Origin: Enterobacter asburiae
GTDB taxonomy: Bacteria > Pseudomonadota > Gammaproteobacteria > Enterobacterales > Enterobacteriaceae
Reading direction: 5' to 3'
DNA length: 64,000 nt
Assembly: GCF_024599655.1 (NCBI RefSeq)
Contig: NZ_CP102247.1
Coordinates: forward strand, 2,170,001-2,234,000
Position 1 is the stretch's first letter, and the number at the start of each line of letters is the position of its first letter. Of this stretch, positions 17,560 to 26,661 are shown one piece after another. The notes under the pieces were generated by a model. The model saw nothing but the letters and a program-made list of their open reading frames with translations, was not told where the DNA came from and made no database searches. A program made the translations under genes and the position numbers.

Positions 17560-17730
17560 ATGGCAGTGACGGTACGTACAGAAACGGTAAAACAGATTTG
17601 TCAACATCGTGACAACGGCCACAGAGGGCGTAAAGCACCTGCGACTGTTGTACCCGCGTCCTGGAAACTGACGCCGCAGCAGCAAGCGTTTATTGATGTG
17701 TTCGCAGAAGACGAACCCAAAAAACAATAA
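17560..17730 (+). CDS. yciX: YciX, conserved small soluble protein
   Basis: 56 residues, MAVTVRTETVKQICQHRDNG at the start and PQQQAFIDVFAEDEP near the end. It corresponds to E. coli YciX. It has a basic middle (HRDNGHRGRKAP) and no membrane segment. The ATG at 17560 lies two bases after the ymiA stop. Function unknown. Confidence 0.85.
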   Translation: MAVTVRTETVKQICQHRDNGHRGRKAPATVVPASWKLTPQQQAFIDVFAEDEPKKQ

Positions 17731-17865
17731 TTTAGTTAATTGCGTAATGATGCAAATAGTCTGAATATCGACTCTGCACTTTTGTACTCTTTAATAAATA
17801 CACATCAGCAATATAGCACTGAGGACTTACCTCGGAACTTTTTATAAATAATGCCTGGTGTCCCT

Positions 17866-17967
17866 ATGATGAATAACATGACGTCTCACAAATACTGGTC
17901 ATGGATCGGCGTTTTTACCGTGTCGATTCTGTTCTGGAGTCAGCTCATCTGGTTGGCCCTCCACTAA
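17866..17967 (+). CDS. ymiC: YmiC, very small membrane protein
   Basis: A 33-codon frame: MMNNMTSHKYWSWIGVFTVS, then a hydrophobic, Trp-rich helix ending WLALH. It matches the position and character of E. coli YmiC between yciX and acnA. It is followed 5 bp later by a strong terminator, which supports its being a real transcription unit end. Start at ATG 17866, 17869 or 17878 is possible. Function unknown. Confidence 0.75.
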   Translation: MMNNMTSHKYWSWIGVFTVSILFWSQLIWLALH

Positions 17968-17972
17968 ATTGT

Positions 17973-17999
17973 AAAACCTCGCTACGGCGGGGTTTTTTG
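17973..17999 (+). terminator. Terminator after ymiC
   Basis: A hairpin AAAACCTCGC / GCGGGGTTTT (one G-U pair), then TTTT, directly after ymiC and before the acnA promoter. Confidence 0.85.
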
Positions 18000-18067
18000 T
18001 TTTCCCATTCTGGACCAATCCGAAATTTATCAATTTGGGTTGTTATCAAAACGTTACGACATCTTTG

Positions 18068-18076
18068 TGTTATCTT
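18068..18076 (+). promoter_or_regulatory. Candidate acnA promoter (extended -10)
   Basis: TGTTATCTT provides an extended -10 (TG-n-TATCTT) about 53 bp before the acnA ATG. No good -35 is at normal spacing. This fits the E. coli acnA promoter region, which depends on stationary-phase sigma and on activators such as SoxS. Confidence 0.4.
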
Positions 18077-18128
18077 TAATTACGGCCCTGATGATTGTCG
18101 GGGCATCTCTGTGATTAAGGAGGAGCTT

Positions 18129-20804
18129 ATGTCGTTAACCCTACGCGAAGCCAGTAAGGACACATTACAGGCAGAAAACAAAACCTGGCATTACTACAGC
18201 CTGCCGCTGGCTGCCAGAACGCTTGGGGACATTTCGCGTTTACCCAAGTCATTGAAAGTTTTACTGGAAAATCTGTTGCGCTGGCAGGACGGTGACTCTG
18301 TCACCCTCGACGATATCCAGGCGCTGGCAGGGTGGCTTGAAAAAGCCCATGCCGACAGAGAAATCGCCTACCGCCCGGCAAGGGTGCTGATGCAGGACTT
18401 TACCGGTGTCCCTGCCGTCGTTGATTTAGCCGCGATGCGCGAGGCCGTTAAGCGTCTCGGCGGAGATACGGCCAAAGTGAATCCGCTTTCCCCTGTTGAC
18501 CTCGTCATTGATCACTCCGTAACCGTTGACCGCTTTGGTGATGACGACGCCTTTGGCGAGAACGTGCGTCTGGAGATGGAGCGTAACCACGAGCGCTACG
18601 TGTTCCTGAAGTGGGGCCAGCAGGCATTCAGCCGGTTTAGTGTGGTCCCGCCGGGTACCGGTATTTGTCACCAGGTTAACCTTGAATATCTGGGTAAAGC
18701 CGTCTGGAGTGAATTGCAGGATAAAGAGTGGGTCGCCTATCCGGACACGCTGGTGGGCACGGACTCCCATACCACCATGATCAACGGTCTGGGCGTGCTC
18801 GGCTGGGGCGTCGGGGGTATCGAAGCGGAAGCGGCCATGCTCGGCCAGCCGGTGTCCATGCTTATCCCTGACGTGGTGGGCTTCAAGCTCACCGGCAGGC
18901 TGTCTGAAGGCATTACCGCCACCGATCTGGTGCTGACCGTCACCCAGATGCTGCGTAAGCATGGTGTGGTGGGCAAGTTTGTCGAATTCTACGGAGACGG
19001 ACTGGATTCACTGCCGCTGGCCGACCGCGCTACCATTGCCAATATGGCGCCGGAATACGGCGCAACCTGCGGCTTTTTCCCCATTGATGATGTCACGCTG
19101 GAATACATGCGCCTTAGCGGGCGCAGCGAAGAGCAGGTCGCGCTGGTGGAGGCCTATACCAAAGCGCAGGGCATGTGGCGAAACCCGGGCGATGAACCGG
19201 TCTTCACCAGCACGCTTGAACTCGATATGGGGAGCGTCGAGGCGAGCCTCGCCGGGCCAAAACGTCCGCAGGATAGGGTTTCGCTGAGTGACGTGCCAAA
19301 AGCCTTTGCCGCCAGCAATGCGCTGGAAGTGAACGTGGCGCAGAAAGACCATCGTCCGGTCGATTATGTTCTGAACGGACATCAGTATCAGCTCCCGGAT
19401 GGCGCGGTGGTTATTGCCGCCATTACCTCCTGCACCAACACCTCGAACCCCAGCGTATTAATGGCGGCCGGTCTGTTGGCGAAAAAGGCGGTAGAGCTTG
19501 GGCTAAAACCTCAGCCATGGGTCAAGGCCTCGCTGGCGCCGGGTTCCAAAGTGGTGTCGGATTACCTGGCGCAGGCCAAACTGACGCCGTACCTTGACGA
19601 ACTGGGCTTTAACCTTGTGGGCTACGGCTGTACAACCTGTATTGGCAACTCCGGTCCGCTGCCTGAACCCATTGAAACGGCGATCAAGCAGGGCGACCTG
19701 ACGGTAGGCGCGGTTCTGTCCGGCAACCGTAACTTTGAAGGGCGTATTCACCCGCTGGTAAAAACCAACTGGCTGGCCTCACCGCCGCTGGTGGTCGCTT
19801 ATGCCCTGGCAGGGAACATGAATATCAACCTGGTGACCGACCCGATTGGCCACGATCGCAAGAATGACCCTGTCTACCTGAAAGATATCTGGCCATCTTC
19901 GCGTGAAATCGCGCAGGCCGTTGAAAAGGTCTCAACCGAGATGTTCCGCAAAGAGTATGCGGAGGTCTTTGAAGGCACGCCGGAATGGAAAACCATTAAC
20001 GTTATTGGCTCAGATACCTATGACTGGCAGGATGACTCGACCTATATTCGTCTGTCGCCGTTCTTTGATGAGATGCTGGCCGAACCTGCACCGCTTAAGG
20101 ATATTCACGGCGCGCGCATCCTGGCGATGCTGGGGGATTCTGTCACAACTGACCACATCTCTCCGGCAGGGAGTATCAAAGCCGATAGTCCGGCGGGTCG
20201 TTATCTGCAAAGCCGGGGCGTCGAACGCCGTGATTTTAACTCCTACGGATCGCGTCGCGGCAACCATGAGGTCATGATGCGCGGGACGTTTGCCAACATC
20301 CGCATTCGTAACGAAATGGTGCCGGGCGTAGAAGGGGGCATGACCCGCCATCTGCCGGGAACGGAAGTCGTTTCGATTTATGATGCAGCGGTCAAATATC
20401 AACAGGAAGGTACGCCGCTGGCGGTGATCGCCGGGAAAGAGTACGGTTCCGGCTCCAGCCGCGACTGGGCGGCGAAAGGTCCGCGCCTGCTTGGCGTTCG
20501 CGTGGTCATCGCCGAATCGTTCGAACGTATTCACCGCTCGAATCTGATCGGTATGGGGATCCTGCCGCTTGAGTTCCCGCAGGGCGTGACGCGTAAAACG
20601 CTGGGGCTGACCGGGGAAGAGCAGATTGAAATTAGCGGTCTGCAAAACCTGCAGCCGGGTAAAACGGTGCCGGTGAAGTTAACGCGGGCAGACGGGAAAA
20701 CCGAGGTGCTGGACTGCCGGTGTCGTATTGATACGGCAACCGAGCTGACCTATTACCAGAACGACGGCATTTTACATTATGTGATTCGTAAGATGCTGGA
20801 CTGA
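18129..20804 (+). CDS. acnA: Aconitate hydratase A
   Basis: [4Fe-4S] enzyme isomerising citrate and isocitrate; AcnA is the stress- and stationary-phase form. 891 residues, as in E. coli. The cluster cysteines are in ITSCTNTSNPS and GYGCTTCIGNSG. The C-terminal swivel domain carries GKEYGSGSSRDWAAKG and SFERIHRSNLIGMG. The ATG at 18129 is preceded by AAGGAGGAG. A longer open frame continues upstream to 17901 but overlaps ymiC and its terminator and is not used. Confidence 0.98.
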   Translation: MSLTLREASKDTLQAENKTWHYYSLPLAARTLGDISRLPKSLKVLLENLLRWQDGDSVTLDDIQALAGWLEKAHADREIAYRPARVLMQDFTGVPAVVDLAAMREAVKRLGGDTAKVNPLSPVDLVIDHSVTVDRFGDDDAFGENVRLEMERNHERYVFLKWGQQAFSRFSVVPPGTGICHQVNLEYLGKAVWSELQDKEWVAYPDTLVGTDSHTTMINGLGVLGWGVGGIEAEAAMLGQPVSMLIPDVVGFKLTGRLSEGITATDLVLTVTQMLRKHGVVGKFVEFYGDGLDSLPLADRATIANMAPEYGATCGFFPIDDVTLEYMRLSGRSEEQVALVEAYTKAQGMWRNPGDEPVFTSTLELDMGSVEASLAGPKRPQDRVSLSDVPKAFAASNALEVNVAQKDHRPVDYVLNGHQYQLPDGAVVIAAITSCTNTSNPSVLMAAGLLAKKAVELGLKPQPWVKASLAPGSKVVSDYLAQAKLTPYLDELGFNLVGYGCTTCIGNSGPLPEPIETAIKQGDLTVGAVLSGNRNFEGRIHPLVKTNWLASPPLVVAYALAGNMNINLVTDPIGHDRKNDPVYLKDIWPSSREIAQAVEKVSTEMFRKEYAEVFEGTPEWKTINVIGSDTYDWQDDSTYIRLSPFFDEMLAEPAPLKDIHGARILAMLGDSVTTDHISPAGSIKADSPAGRYLQSRGVERRDFNSYGSRRGNHEVMMRGTFANIRIRNEMVPGVEGGMTRHLPGTEVVSIYDAAVKYQQEGTPLAVIAGKEYGSGSSRDWAAKGPRLLGVRVVIAESFERIHRSNLIGMGILPLEFPQGVTRKTLGLTGEEQIEISGLQNLQPGKTVPVKLTRADGKTEVLDCRCRIDTATELTYYQNDGILHYVIRKMLD

Positions 20805-20810
20805 AGAAAC

Positions 20811-20835
20811 AAGCCCGGCACGCGTGCCGGGCTTT
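20811..20835. terminator. Bidirectional terminator between acnA and ribA
   Basis: A perfect GC-rich inverted repeat AAGCCCGGCAC / GTGCCGGGCTT with T residues after it, between converging genes. Confidence 0.9.
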
Positions 20836-20840
20836 TAGCA

Positions 20841-21431
20841 TCACTCTTTCAGCAGATGGCCCATCTTGGCGGCTTTGGTATCCAGGTAGTGGGCGTTTTT
20901 CGGGTTACGGCCGACAATCAGCGGTACACGCTCGACGATGTTGATCCCCGCTTCGGTCAGGATCTCCACTTTTTTCGGGTTATTGGTCAGCAGACGAACT
21001 TCGTCCACGCCCAGCAGCTTGAACATATCGGCGCACAGGGTGAAGTCGCGTTCGTCAGCGGCAAAGCCGAGCTGATGGTTTGCTTCAACCGTATCGTAGC
21101 CCTGATCCTGAAGCGCGTAGGCGCGGATTTTATTCAGCAGACCAATATTACGACCTTCCTGACGGTGATAAAGCAGCACACCGCGACCTTCTTCTGCAAT
21201 ATGAGACAGGGCGGCTTCCAGCTGGAAACCACAATCACAGCGCAGGCTGAATAGCGCGTCGCCGGTAAGACACTCTGAATGGACGCGGGACAGCACCGGC
21301 GTCTGCCCTGAAATGTCGCCAAACACCAGCGCGACATGATCCTGTCCGGTTGCCAGTTCTTCAAAACCCACCATCAGGAAATCGCCCCATGGGGTTGGCA
21401 GTTTGGCTTCTGCCACACGTTTAAGCTGCAT
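20841..21431 (-). CDS. ribA: GTP cyclohydrolase II
   Basis: Opens GTP to start riboflavin synthesis. 196 residues. Zinc ligands Cys54, Cys65 and Cys67 are visible in SECLTGDALFSLRCDCG, and the catalytic stretch YHRQEGRNIGLLNK follows. The substrate segment LLTNNPKKV and the usual end KAAKMGHLL are present. Divergent from pgpB across 197 bp. Confidence 0.97.
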   Translation of the reverse strand: MQLKRVAEAKLPTPWGDFLMVGFEELATGQDHVALVFGDISGQTPVLSRVHSECLTGDALFSLRCDCGFQLEAALSHIAEEGRGVLLYHRQEGRNIGLLNKIRAYALQDQGYDTVEANHQLGFAADERDFTLCADMFKLLGVDEVRLLTNNPKKVEILTEAGINIVERVPLIVGRNPKNAHYLDTKAAKMGHLLKE

Positions 21432-21628
21432 GTGATTCTCCAGAGTAGGCTGACACGTTTCGTGCCTTTGCCCTGTTTTGCTTTCTGTATCAGTTCATTT
21501 TGCCACAAGCTCAGCAGGTTCGCCTAATGGGCACCATGCTATATGAACGTTAAACGCACGATCCGACATATCCACCCAAAGGATTAATTTCAGTTATGAT
21601 TGTGACGCTTAGCGAAAAAGGAGAAGAC

Positions 21629-22396
21629 ATGCTTTCAATCGCCAGACGTACGGCAGCAGGCGCGGCCATTTTACTGATTATGCCTTTGGCCGTTTGGGTA
21701 TCCGGCTGGATGTGGCAGCCCGGGCAGAATGCTACGTGGCTTAAAACGTTGTACTGGGTTACGGAAACGGTCACCCAGCCCTGGGGCATTATTACCCACG
21801 TCATTCTCTGCGGCTGGTTTCTGTGGTGCCTGCGCTTTCGACTGCGTGCGGCGCTGATGCTCTTTGCTATCCTGGGTGGGGCAATCGTTATTGGTCAGGG
21901 CCTGAAGTCATGGGTAAAAGACAACGTTCAGGAGCCAAGGCCGTTTGTCGTCTGGCTGGAAAAAGCACACCATGTTCCGGTGGATGAGTTCTACACTTTA
22001 AAGCGTAAAGATCGCGGCGCGCTGGTGAAAGAACAGCTTGCGGAACAGGAAGATATTCCAAAATTCCTGCGTAAACACTGGCAGAAAGAGACCGGGTTTG
22101 CGTTTCCTTCCGGTCATACCATGTTTGCGGCCAGCTGGGCGCTGCTGGGGGTCGGGCTGCTTTGGCCGAGGCGTCGCACGATCACCATCGCGGTGTTACT
22201 GGTTTGGGCAACAGGGGTAATGGGCAGCCGCTTGCTACTGGGGATGCACTGGCCGCGGGATCTGGTGGTCGCCACGCTGATCTCATGGCTGCTGGTGACG
22301 CTGGCCACCTGGCTTGCTGAACGATTCTGCGGCCCGCTAACGCCACCGCCGGAAGAGAAAGAAGAAATAGCCGAAAGGGACCAAACCGACGCCTGA
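21629..22396 (+). CDS. pgpB: Phosphatidylglycerophosphatase B / undecaprenyl pyrophosphate phosphatase
   Basis: Integral inner-membrane PAP2-family lipid phosphatase acting on phosphatidylglycerophosphate, undecaprenyl pyrophosphate and related lipids at the periplasmic face. 255 residues with about six membrane helices. The three-part active site is present: KDNVQEPRPF, FPSGHTMFAA and SRLLLGMHWPRDLVVA. I chose ATG 21629 behind AAAAAGGAG, matching E. coli MRSIARR; an upstream in-frame ATG at 21596 lacks such a site. Confidence 0.95.
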   Translation: MLSIARRTAAGAAILLIMPLAVWVSGWMWQPGQNATWLKTLYWVTETVTQPWGIITHVILCGWFLWCLRFRLRAALMLFAILGGAIVIGQGLKSWVKDNVQEPRPFVVWLEKAHHVPVDEFYTLKRKDRGALVKEQLAEQEDIPKFLRKHWQKETGFAFPSGHTMFAASWALLGVGLLWPRRRTITIAVLLVWATGVMGSRLLLGMHWPRDLVVATLISWLLVTLATWLAERFCGPLTPPPEEKEEIAERDQTDA

Positions 22397-22544
22397 CGGT
22401 TGATATTCCGCATTTTGCCCATAGATCCATGACCTGCGCGTCACTTTTTCCGTTTCGCGCTCGTCGCTAAAATGGTAGTTTATAAGGCTGATTGCGGTGA
22501 GTTGAACACACTTTATTCGCTTGAACCACATAACGGGAAGTAAT

Positions 22545-22853
22545 GTGAAATATTTACTCATTTTCTTACTGGTATTGGCGATTTTTGTCATTTCAGTCAC
22601 GTTGGGTGCACAAAACGATCAGCAGGTGACGTTTAACTATCTGCTGGCTCAGGGTGAGTATCGCGTCTCGAGCCTGCTGGCGGTCTTATTTGCTGCTGGC
22701 TTTGCCATTGGCTGGCTGGTTTGCGGTCTGTTCTGGCTGAAAGTCCGTGTTTCTCTTGCGCGCGCTGAACGTAAAATTAAGCGACTCGAAAATAACATTG
22801 CCCCTGCGTCTGACATCCCGGAAAGCTCTGGTGTGCCGGTCGTGAAGGAATAA
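22545..22853 (+). CDS. lapA: LapA, lipopolysaccharide assembly protein A
   Basis: 102 residues, the same length as E. coli LapA (YciS). Two membrane helices (~3-22 and ~44-66) are followed by a cytoplasmic coiled coil (ARAERKIKRLEN). It works with LapB in lipopolysaccharide assembly and LpxC control. The start is GTG 22545 behind GGGAAG; the product begins with KYLLIFLLVLAIFVI. Only 6 bp separate it from lapB, so they form one operon. Confidence 0.94.
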   Translation: MKYLLIFLLVLAIFVISVTLGAQNDQQVTFNYLLAQGEYRVSSLLAVLFAAGFAIGWLVCGLFWLKVRVSLARAERKIKRLENNIAPASDIPESSGVPVVKE

Positions 22854-22859
22854 TCGACT

Positions 22860-24029
22860 ATGCTGGAGTTGTTGTTTCTGCTTTTGCCTGTAGCCGCAGC
22901 CTATGGCTGGTATATGGGCCGCAGAAGTGCGCAACAAACAAAACAGGATGAGGCCAACCGGCTCTCCCGCGACTACGTTGCGGGGGTAAACTTCCTCCTG
23001 AGCAATCAGCAGGACAAAGCGGTAGACCTGTTCCTCGATATGCTGAAAGAGGATACGGGGACGGTTGAAGCGCATCTCACCCTGGGTAACCTGTTCCGCT
23101 CGCGCGGCGAGGTCGATCGCGCCATTCGTATTCACCAGACCCTGATGGAAAGCGCCTCGCTGACCTACGATCAACGTCTCCTTGCGGTACAACAGCTGGG
23201 GCGGGATTACATGGCCGCAGGGTTGTACGATCGCGCAGAAGATATGTTCGCGCAGCTGGTGGACGAAACAGATTTCCGCATCGGCGCGCTGCAGCAGCTC
23301 TTGCAGATTTATCAGGCCACCAGCGACTGGCAGAAAGCCATTGATACCGCCGAACGTCTGGTGAAGCTGGGTAAAGATAAGCAGCGCGTTGAGATAGCCC
23401 ATTTCTACTGTGAGCTTGCGCTTCAGCAGATGGGCAACGACGACATGGATAAAGCCATGGCGCTGCTGAAGAAAGGCGCCGCCGCGGATCGCAACAGCGC
23501 GCGAATCTCCATCATGATGGGGCGCGTCTTTATGGCGAGTGGCGACTACGCCAAAGCCGTTGAAAGCCTGCTGCGGGTTATCGACCAGGACAAAGAGCTG
23601 GTCAGTGAAACGCTGGAAATGCTGCAAACCTGCTATCAACAGCTCGACAAGCAGGAAGAGTGGGTAGCATTCCTGCGTCGTTGCGTGGAAGAAAATACCG
23701 GCGCCACCGCTGAACTGATGCTATCAGACGTTGTTGAGCAGTATGAGGGAAGCGACACCGCGCAGGTTTATATTACGCGTCAGCTGCAGCGCCATCCGAC
23801 CATGCGGGTGTTCCATAAGCTGATGGATTACCACCTGAACGACGCAGAAGAAGGGCGCGCCAAAGAGAGCCTGATGGTGCTGCGCGACATGGTTGGCGAG
23901 CAGGTGCGCAGCAAGCCGCGCTATCGTTGCCAGAAGTGTGGTTTTACCGCCTATACGCTCTACTGGCACTGTCCTTCCTGCCGCGCCTGGTCCACCATTA
24001 AGCCAATTCGAGGCCTGGACGGGCAGTAA
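22860..24029 (+). CDS. lapB: LapB, TPR/rubredoxin adaptor controlling LpxC turnover
   Basis: 389 residues. An N-terminal membrane anchor (residues ~1-18) is followed by tandem tetratricopeptide repeats (~35-350). The C-terminal rubredoxin-like metal domain has CQKCG and CPSC near the end. In E. coli it presents LpxC to FtsH and coordinates lipopolysaccharide synthesis with transport; it is normally essential. The ATG lies 6 bp after the lapA stop. Confidence 0.96.
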   Translation: MLELLFLLLPVAAAYGWYMGRRSAQQTKQDEANRLSRDYVAGVNFLLSNQQDKAVDLFLDMLKEDTGTVEAHLTLGNLFRSRGEVDRAIRIHQTLMESASLTYDQRLLAVQQLGRDYMAAGLYDRAEDMFAQLVDETDFRIGALQQLLQIYQATSDWQKAIDTAERLVKLGKDKQRVEIAHFYCELALQQMGNDDMDKAMALLKKGAAADRNSARISIMMGRVFMASGDYAKAVESLLRVIDQDKELVSETLEMLQTCYQQLDKQEEWVAFLRRCVEENTGATAELMLSDVVEQYEGSDTAQVYITRQLQRHPTMRVFHKLMDYHLNDAEEGRAKESLMVLRDMVGEQVRSKPRYRCQKCGFTAYTLYWHCPSCRAWSTIKPIRGLDGQ

Positions 24030-24214
24030 TTTTTTAAAACATCCCATTTTAGTTACAACATACTGATGGCTTTTACCACACGCCGTGCATCGTGCGGTTT
24101 GCCGGCCTGGCAGGCGCGTAAATGGATCCTGTCAATTTGCGGCGTCGGCAGGTAGAATGCTGGCCGTTTATCTGTTCCGCGCCGCTGCGCGCCCATAGAC
24201 GAAAAGGGCTGGTC

Positions 24215-24952
24215 ATGACGTCTGTTACATCCTCCACTTCCCGCGTAATTACGGATTCTCCTGTTGTTGTTGCGCTTGATTACAATAAGCGTGATGCCGC
24301 ACTGGCGTTTGTCGACGGCATTGACCCTCGCGACTGCCGTCTGAAAGTTGGCAAAGAGATGTTCACGCTGTTTGGACCGCAAATCGTTCGCGATCTGCAG
24401 CAGCGCGGCTTTGACGTTTTCCTCGATCTCAAATTCCACGATATCCCGAATACCACGGCGCACGCCGTTGCCGCAGCCGCAGAGCTGGGCGTATGGATGG
24501 TCAACGTCCATGCATCGGGTGGGGCCAGAATGATGACGGCCGCCCGTGAGGCGCTCCTGCCGTTCGGTAAAGATGCACCGTTGCTGATTGCGGTCACCGT
24601 GCTGACCAGTATGGACGAAAACGATTTACGCGACCTGGGCGTGACGTTGTCACCCGCCGAGCATGCCGAACGTCTCGCGCGTCTGACGCAGCAGTGCGGC
24701 CTGGATGGCGTTGTTTGCTCCGCGCAGGAAGCGGTACGTTTCAAATCAGCGCTGGGCAAGGATTTTAAACTGGTCACGCCGGGGATCCGTCCTGCAGGCA
24801 GCGACGTGGGCGATCAGCGCCGCATTATGACGCCTGAGCAGGCGCTGGCTGCCGGTGTTGACTACATGGTCATCGGGCGTCCGGTGACGCAGTCTGCAAA
24901 CCCGGCTGAGACGCTTAAAGCTATCAACGCATCGCTGAAAAAGGGGGCATAA
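24215..24952 (+). CDS. pyrF: Orotidine 5'-phosphate decarboxylase
   Basis: Last step of UMP synthesis. 245 residues, as in E. coli. The active-site segment FLDLKFHDIPNT carries the catalytic Asp-x-Lys-x-x-Asp; TPGIRP and VIGRPVT close the TIM barrel. The ATG at 24215 is behind AAAAGGG. The stop overlaps the yciH start by one base (TAATG). Confidence 0.97.
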   Translation: MTSVTSSTSRVITDSPVVVALDYNKRDAALAFVDGIDPRDCRLKVGKEMFTLFGPQIVRDLQQRGFDVFLDLKFHDIPNTTAHAVAAAAELGVWMVNVHASGGARMMTAAREALLPFGKDAPLLIAVTVLTSMDENDLRDLGVTLSPAEHAERLARLTQQCGLDGVVCSAQEAVRFKSALGKDFKLVTPGIRPAGSDVGDQRRIMTPEQALAAGVDYMVIGRPVTQSANPAETLKAINASLKKGA

Positions 24953-25278
24953 TGATCGATTCCAACAGCCGTCTGGTCTATTCAACCAATAGCGGGCGTA
25001 TAGATGAGCCGAAAGCGAAAGTGGAACGTCCTAAGGGAGACGGCATCGTTCGGATCCAGCGCCAGACCAGTGGACGAAAAGGGAAAGGGGTTTGCCTTAT
25101 CTCCGGCATTGACCTGGATGATGCGGAACTGGCAAAGCTGGCGGCCGAATTGAAAAAGAAATGCGGCTGCGGCGGTGCCGTGAAAGACGGCATTATTGAA
25201 ATCCAGGGCGATAAGCGCGATTTAATAAAATCTCTGCTGGAAGCCAAAGGGATGAAAGTCAAACTGGCAGGCGGCTAA
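24952..25278 (+). CDS. yciH: YciH, SUI1/eIF1-like translation factor homologue
   Basis: 108 residues forming a single SUI1 domain (RKGKGVCLISGID..., KKKCGCGGAVKDG, IEIQGD). Bacterial YciH can influence start-site fidelity in vitro and is thought to act in stress; its role in the cell is not settled. Translationally coupled to pyrF and followed by a terminator. Confidence 0.95.
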   Translation: MIDSNSRLVYSTNSGRIDEPKAKVERPKGDGIVRIQRQTSGRKGKGVCLISGIDLDDAELAKLAAELKKKCGCGGAVKDGIIEIQGDKRDLIKSLLEAKGMKVKLAGG

Positions 25279-25285
25279 AATAAAT

Positions 25286-25309
25286 GAGCCACGGCAAATG
25301 CCGTGGCTC
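25286..25309. terminator. Terminator after yciH
   Basis: An 11-bp inverted repeat GAGCCACGGCA / TGCCGTGGCTC with a minimal loop, 8 bp after the yciH stop. The T-tract is broken (TGTT). It may also serve osmB from the other side. Confidence 0.75.
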
Positions 25310-25383
25310 GTGTTATATACGTGCGTATGTCAGACCTGAAATGCGTTCAAATATCGCAATACCGGGGAAGGCTTAGATAATAA

Positions 25384-25602
25384 TTATTTGCCAACCTGGT
25401 GACCGATAATACCACCGACAGCAGCGCCACCTAATGTACCCAGCGTACTACCATCCGTTAATACTGCACCACCGAGAGCACCGGCACCGGCACCAATCGC
25501 GGTGTTACGGTCACGTTTAGACCAGTTAGAGCACGCGCTCAGGGACATTGCTACAGTGATTGCCAGAACAGCGGCGGCTAATTTTTTGCTGGTTAAGGTC
25601 AT
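25384..25602 (-). CDS. osmB: Osmotically inducible lipoprotein B
   Basis: 72 residues with a lipoprotein signal whose lipobox is LSAC (Cys ~24). The mature part has a glycine-zipper hairpin (AIGAGAGALGGAVL and LGGAAVGGIIG). Nearly identical to E. coli OsmB from residue 12. In E. coli it is induced by osmolarity and at stationary phase through the Rcs system and sigma-S. The 263 bp upstream (25603-25865) should hold these promoters; I could not place them. Confidence 0.96.
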   Translation of the reverse strand: MTLTSKKLAAAVLAITVAMSLSACSNWSKRDRNTAIGAGAGALGGAVLTDGSTLGTLGGAAVGGIIGHQVGK

Positions 25603-25823
25603 AATACTTTCTCCTGAATTATCGATTCACGGAAAGATGTACACGTTAAGTATAGACGAATCGAATACTTAATTCTGTTCTCCGTGAAAGCTGGTCGCGC
25701 AGGCGTTACGTAATCACGCAGGTGATAGTCACTTCCTGTTATATCGCTAACATTAATTTTACGACTTTAATGCAGGTTAAACAGGTAAAAACTCTTAAAG
25801 AAGTACCAGGAATCATCTCAGAG

Positions 25824-25843
25824 AAAGAAGGGCGTGTGCGCCC
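25824..25843 (-). terminator. Probable yciT terminator, overlapping a second hairpin
   Basis: Read leftward, GGGCG-CACA-CGCCC (25843-25830) is followed by TTCTTTCTC. A second, competing stem GCGCCCG/CGGGCGC spans 25838-25856. The two cannot form together. Confidence 0.6.
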
Positions 25844-25865
25844 GAAATTCGGGCGCGGAGGGGAC

Positions 25866-26618
25866 TCAGGCGGTCGTTTTAATAATATTGACGATCAGTC
25901 TGTCATCTTCCAGCTTATTACGGTGCGCGTCGCTCAATCTTTCGTCGGTAATCACGCGGCTAAAGCGTGAAACGGGGCCCATCGTATAAGGATGAACGGC
26001 GCCAAATTTAGAGCTGTCGGTGAGCACAATGGCTTCACACTCTTTTTCCAGCACGGCATTCACGACGTCAGAGCGCATCATATCCCGGCCGGTAAAACCC
26101 GTCTCCGGCTGCCAGCCGTCAATTCCGATGAAGGCCTTGCTGAAATGAACCTGCTGGACATACTGACGGGTCAGCGGGCCTACCATGCTTTCACTTTTTT
26201 TCTGGTAAATACCGCCGAGCAGAATTACCTCGCAGCGCGTCTCTTTGAGCAAATGCGCGATATAACTGCTGACGGTAATGATAGTAACATCCTTTTGATC
26301 GGCAAGCGTGCGCGCCAGAAGGGCATTACTGCTGCCGTTTTCAATAAAGACGGTCTCACCGTTGTTCACCAGGGACGCGGCAAACTCCGCCAGTTCACGT
26401 TTGAGAGCGTAGTTATTCATCATGCGCGTCTCCACGTCATCGCTGTCCAGCGGGACAGCATATCCGTGCGCGCGACGCAGGTAGCTCTGTTTTTCCAGCA
26501 GATTAAGATCCTGACGGATTGTGACTTCAGACACGCCGGTGGTTTTAGCGAGATCGACTACGCTTACGCGTCCCTGATCGATGACCATCTGCAAAATGAG
26601 TTGTTGTCGGGAATTCAT
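25866..26618 (-). CDS. yciT: YciT, DeoR-family transcriptional regulator
   Basis: 250 residues. The N-terminal DeoR helix-turn-helix (MNSRQQLILQMV...VSEVTIRQDLNLLEKQSYLRRAHG) spans ~1-57. The sugar-phosphate-sensing domain of the family includes FIENGSSN, LLGG, FIGIDGW and VLTDSSKF. E. coli YciT has been linked to control of osmolarity-related genes. ATG 26618 (GGA upstream) gives the E. coli start; ATG 26627 is an alternative. It lies 43 bp downstream of yciZ on the same strand. Confidence 0.93.
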   Translation of the reverse strand: MNSRQQLILQMVIDQGRVSVVDLAKTTGVSEVTIRQDLNLLEKQSYLRRAHGYAVPLDSDDVETRMMNNYALKRELAEFAASLVNNGETVFIENGSSNALLARTLADQKDVTIITVSSYIAHLLKETRCEVILLGGIYQKKSESMVGPLTRQYVQQVHFSKAFIGIDGWQPETGFTGRDMMRSDVVNAVLEKECEAIVLTDSSKFGAVHPYTMGPVSRFSRVITDERLSDAHRNKLEDDRLIVNIIKTTA

Positions 26619-26661
26619 AGCATCCATTTAATAAAGCGAAACGAGGTCGGAGACGGTGGGG

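Noticed and set aside
17901..18128. N-terminal extension of acnA by 76 codons
   Set aside because: It runs through ymiC and a strong terminator; the ATG at 18129 has an excellent AAGGAGGAG and gives the E. coli length.
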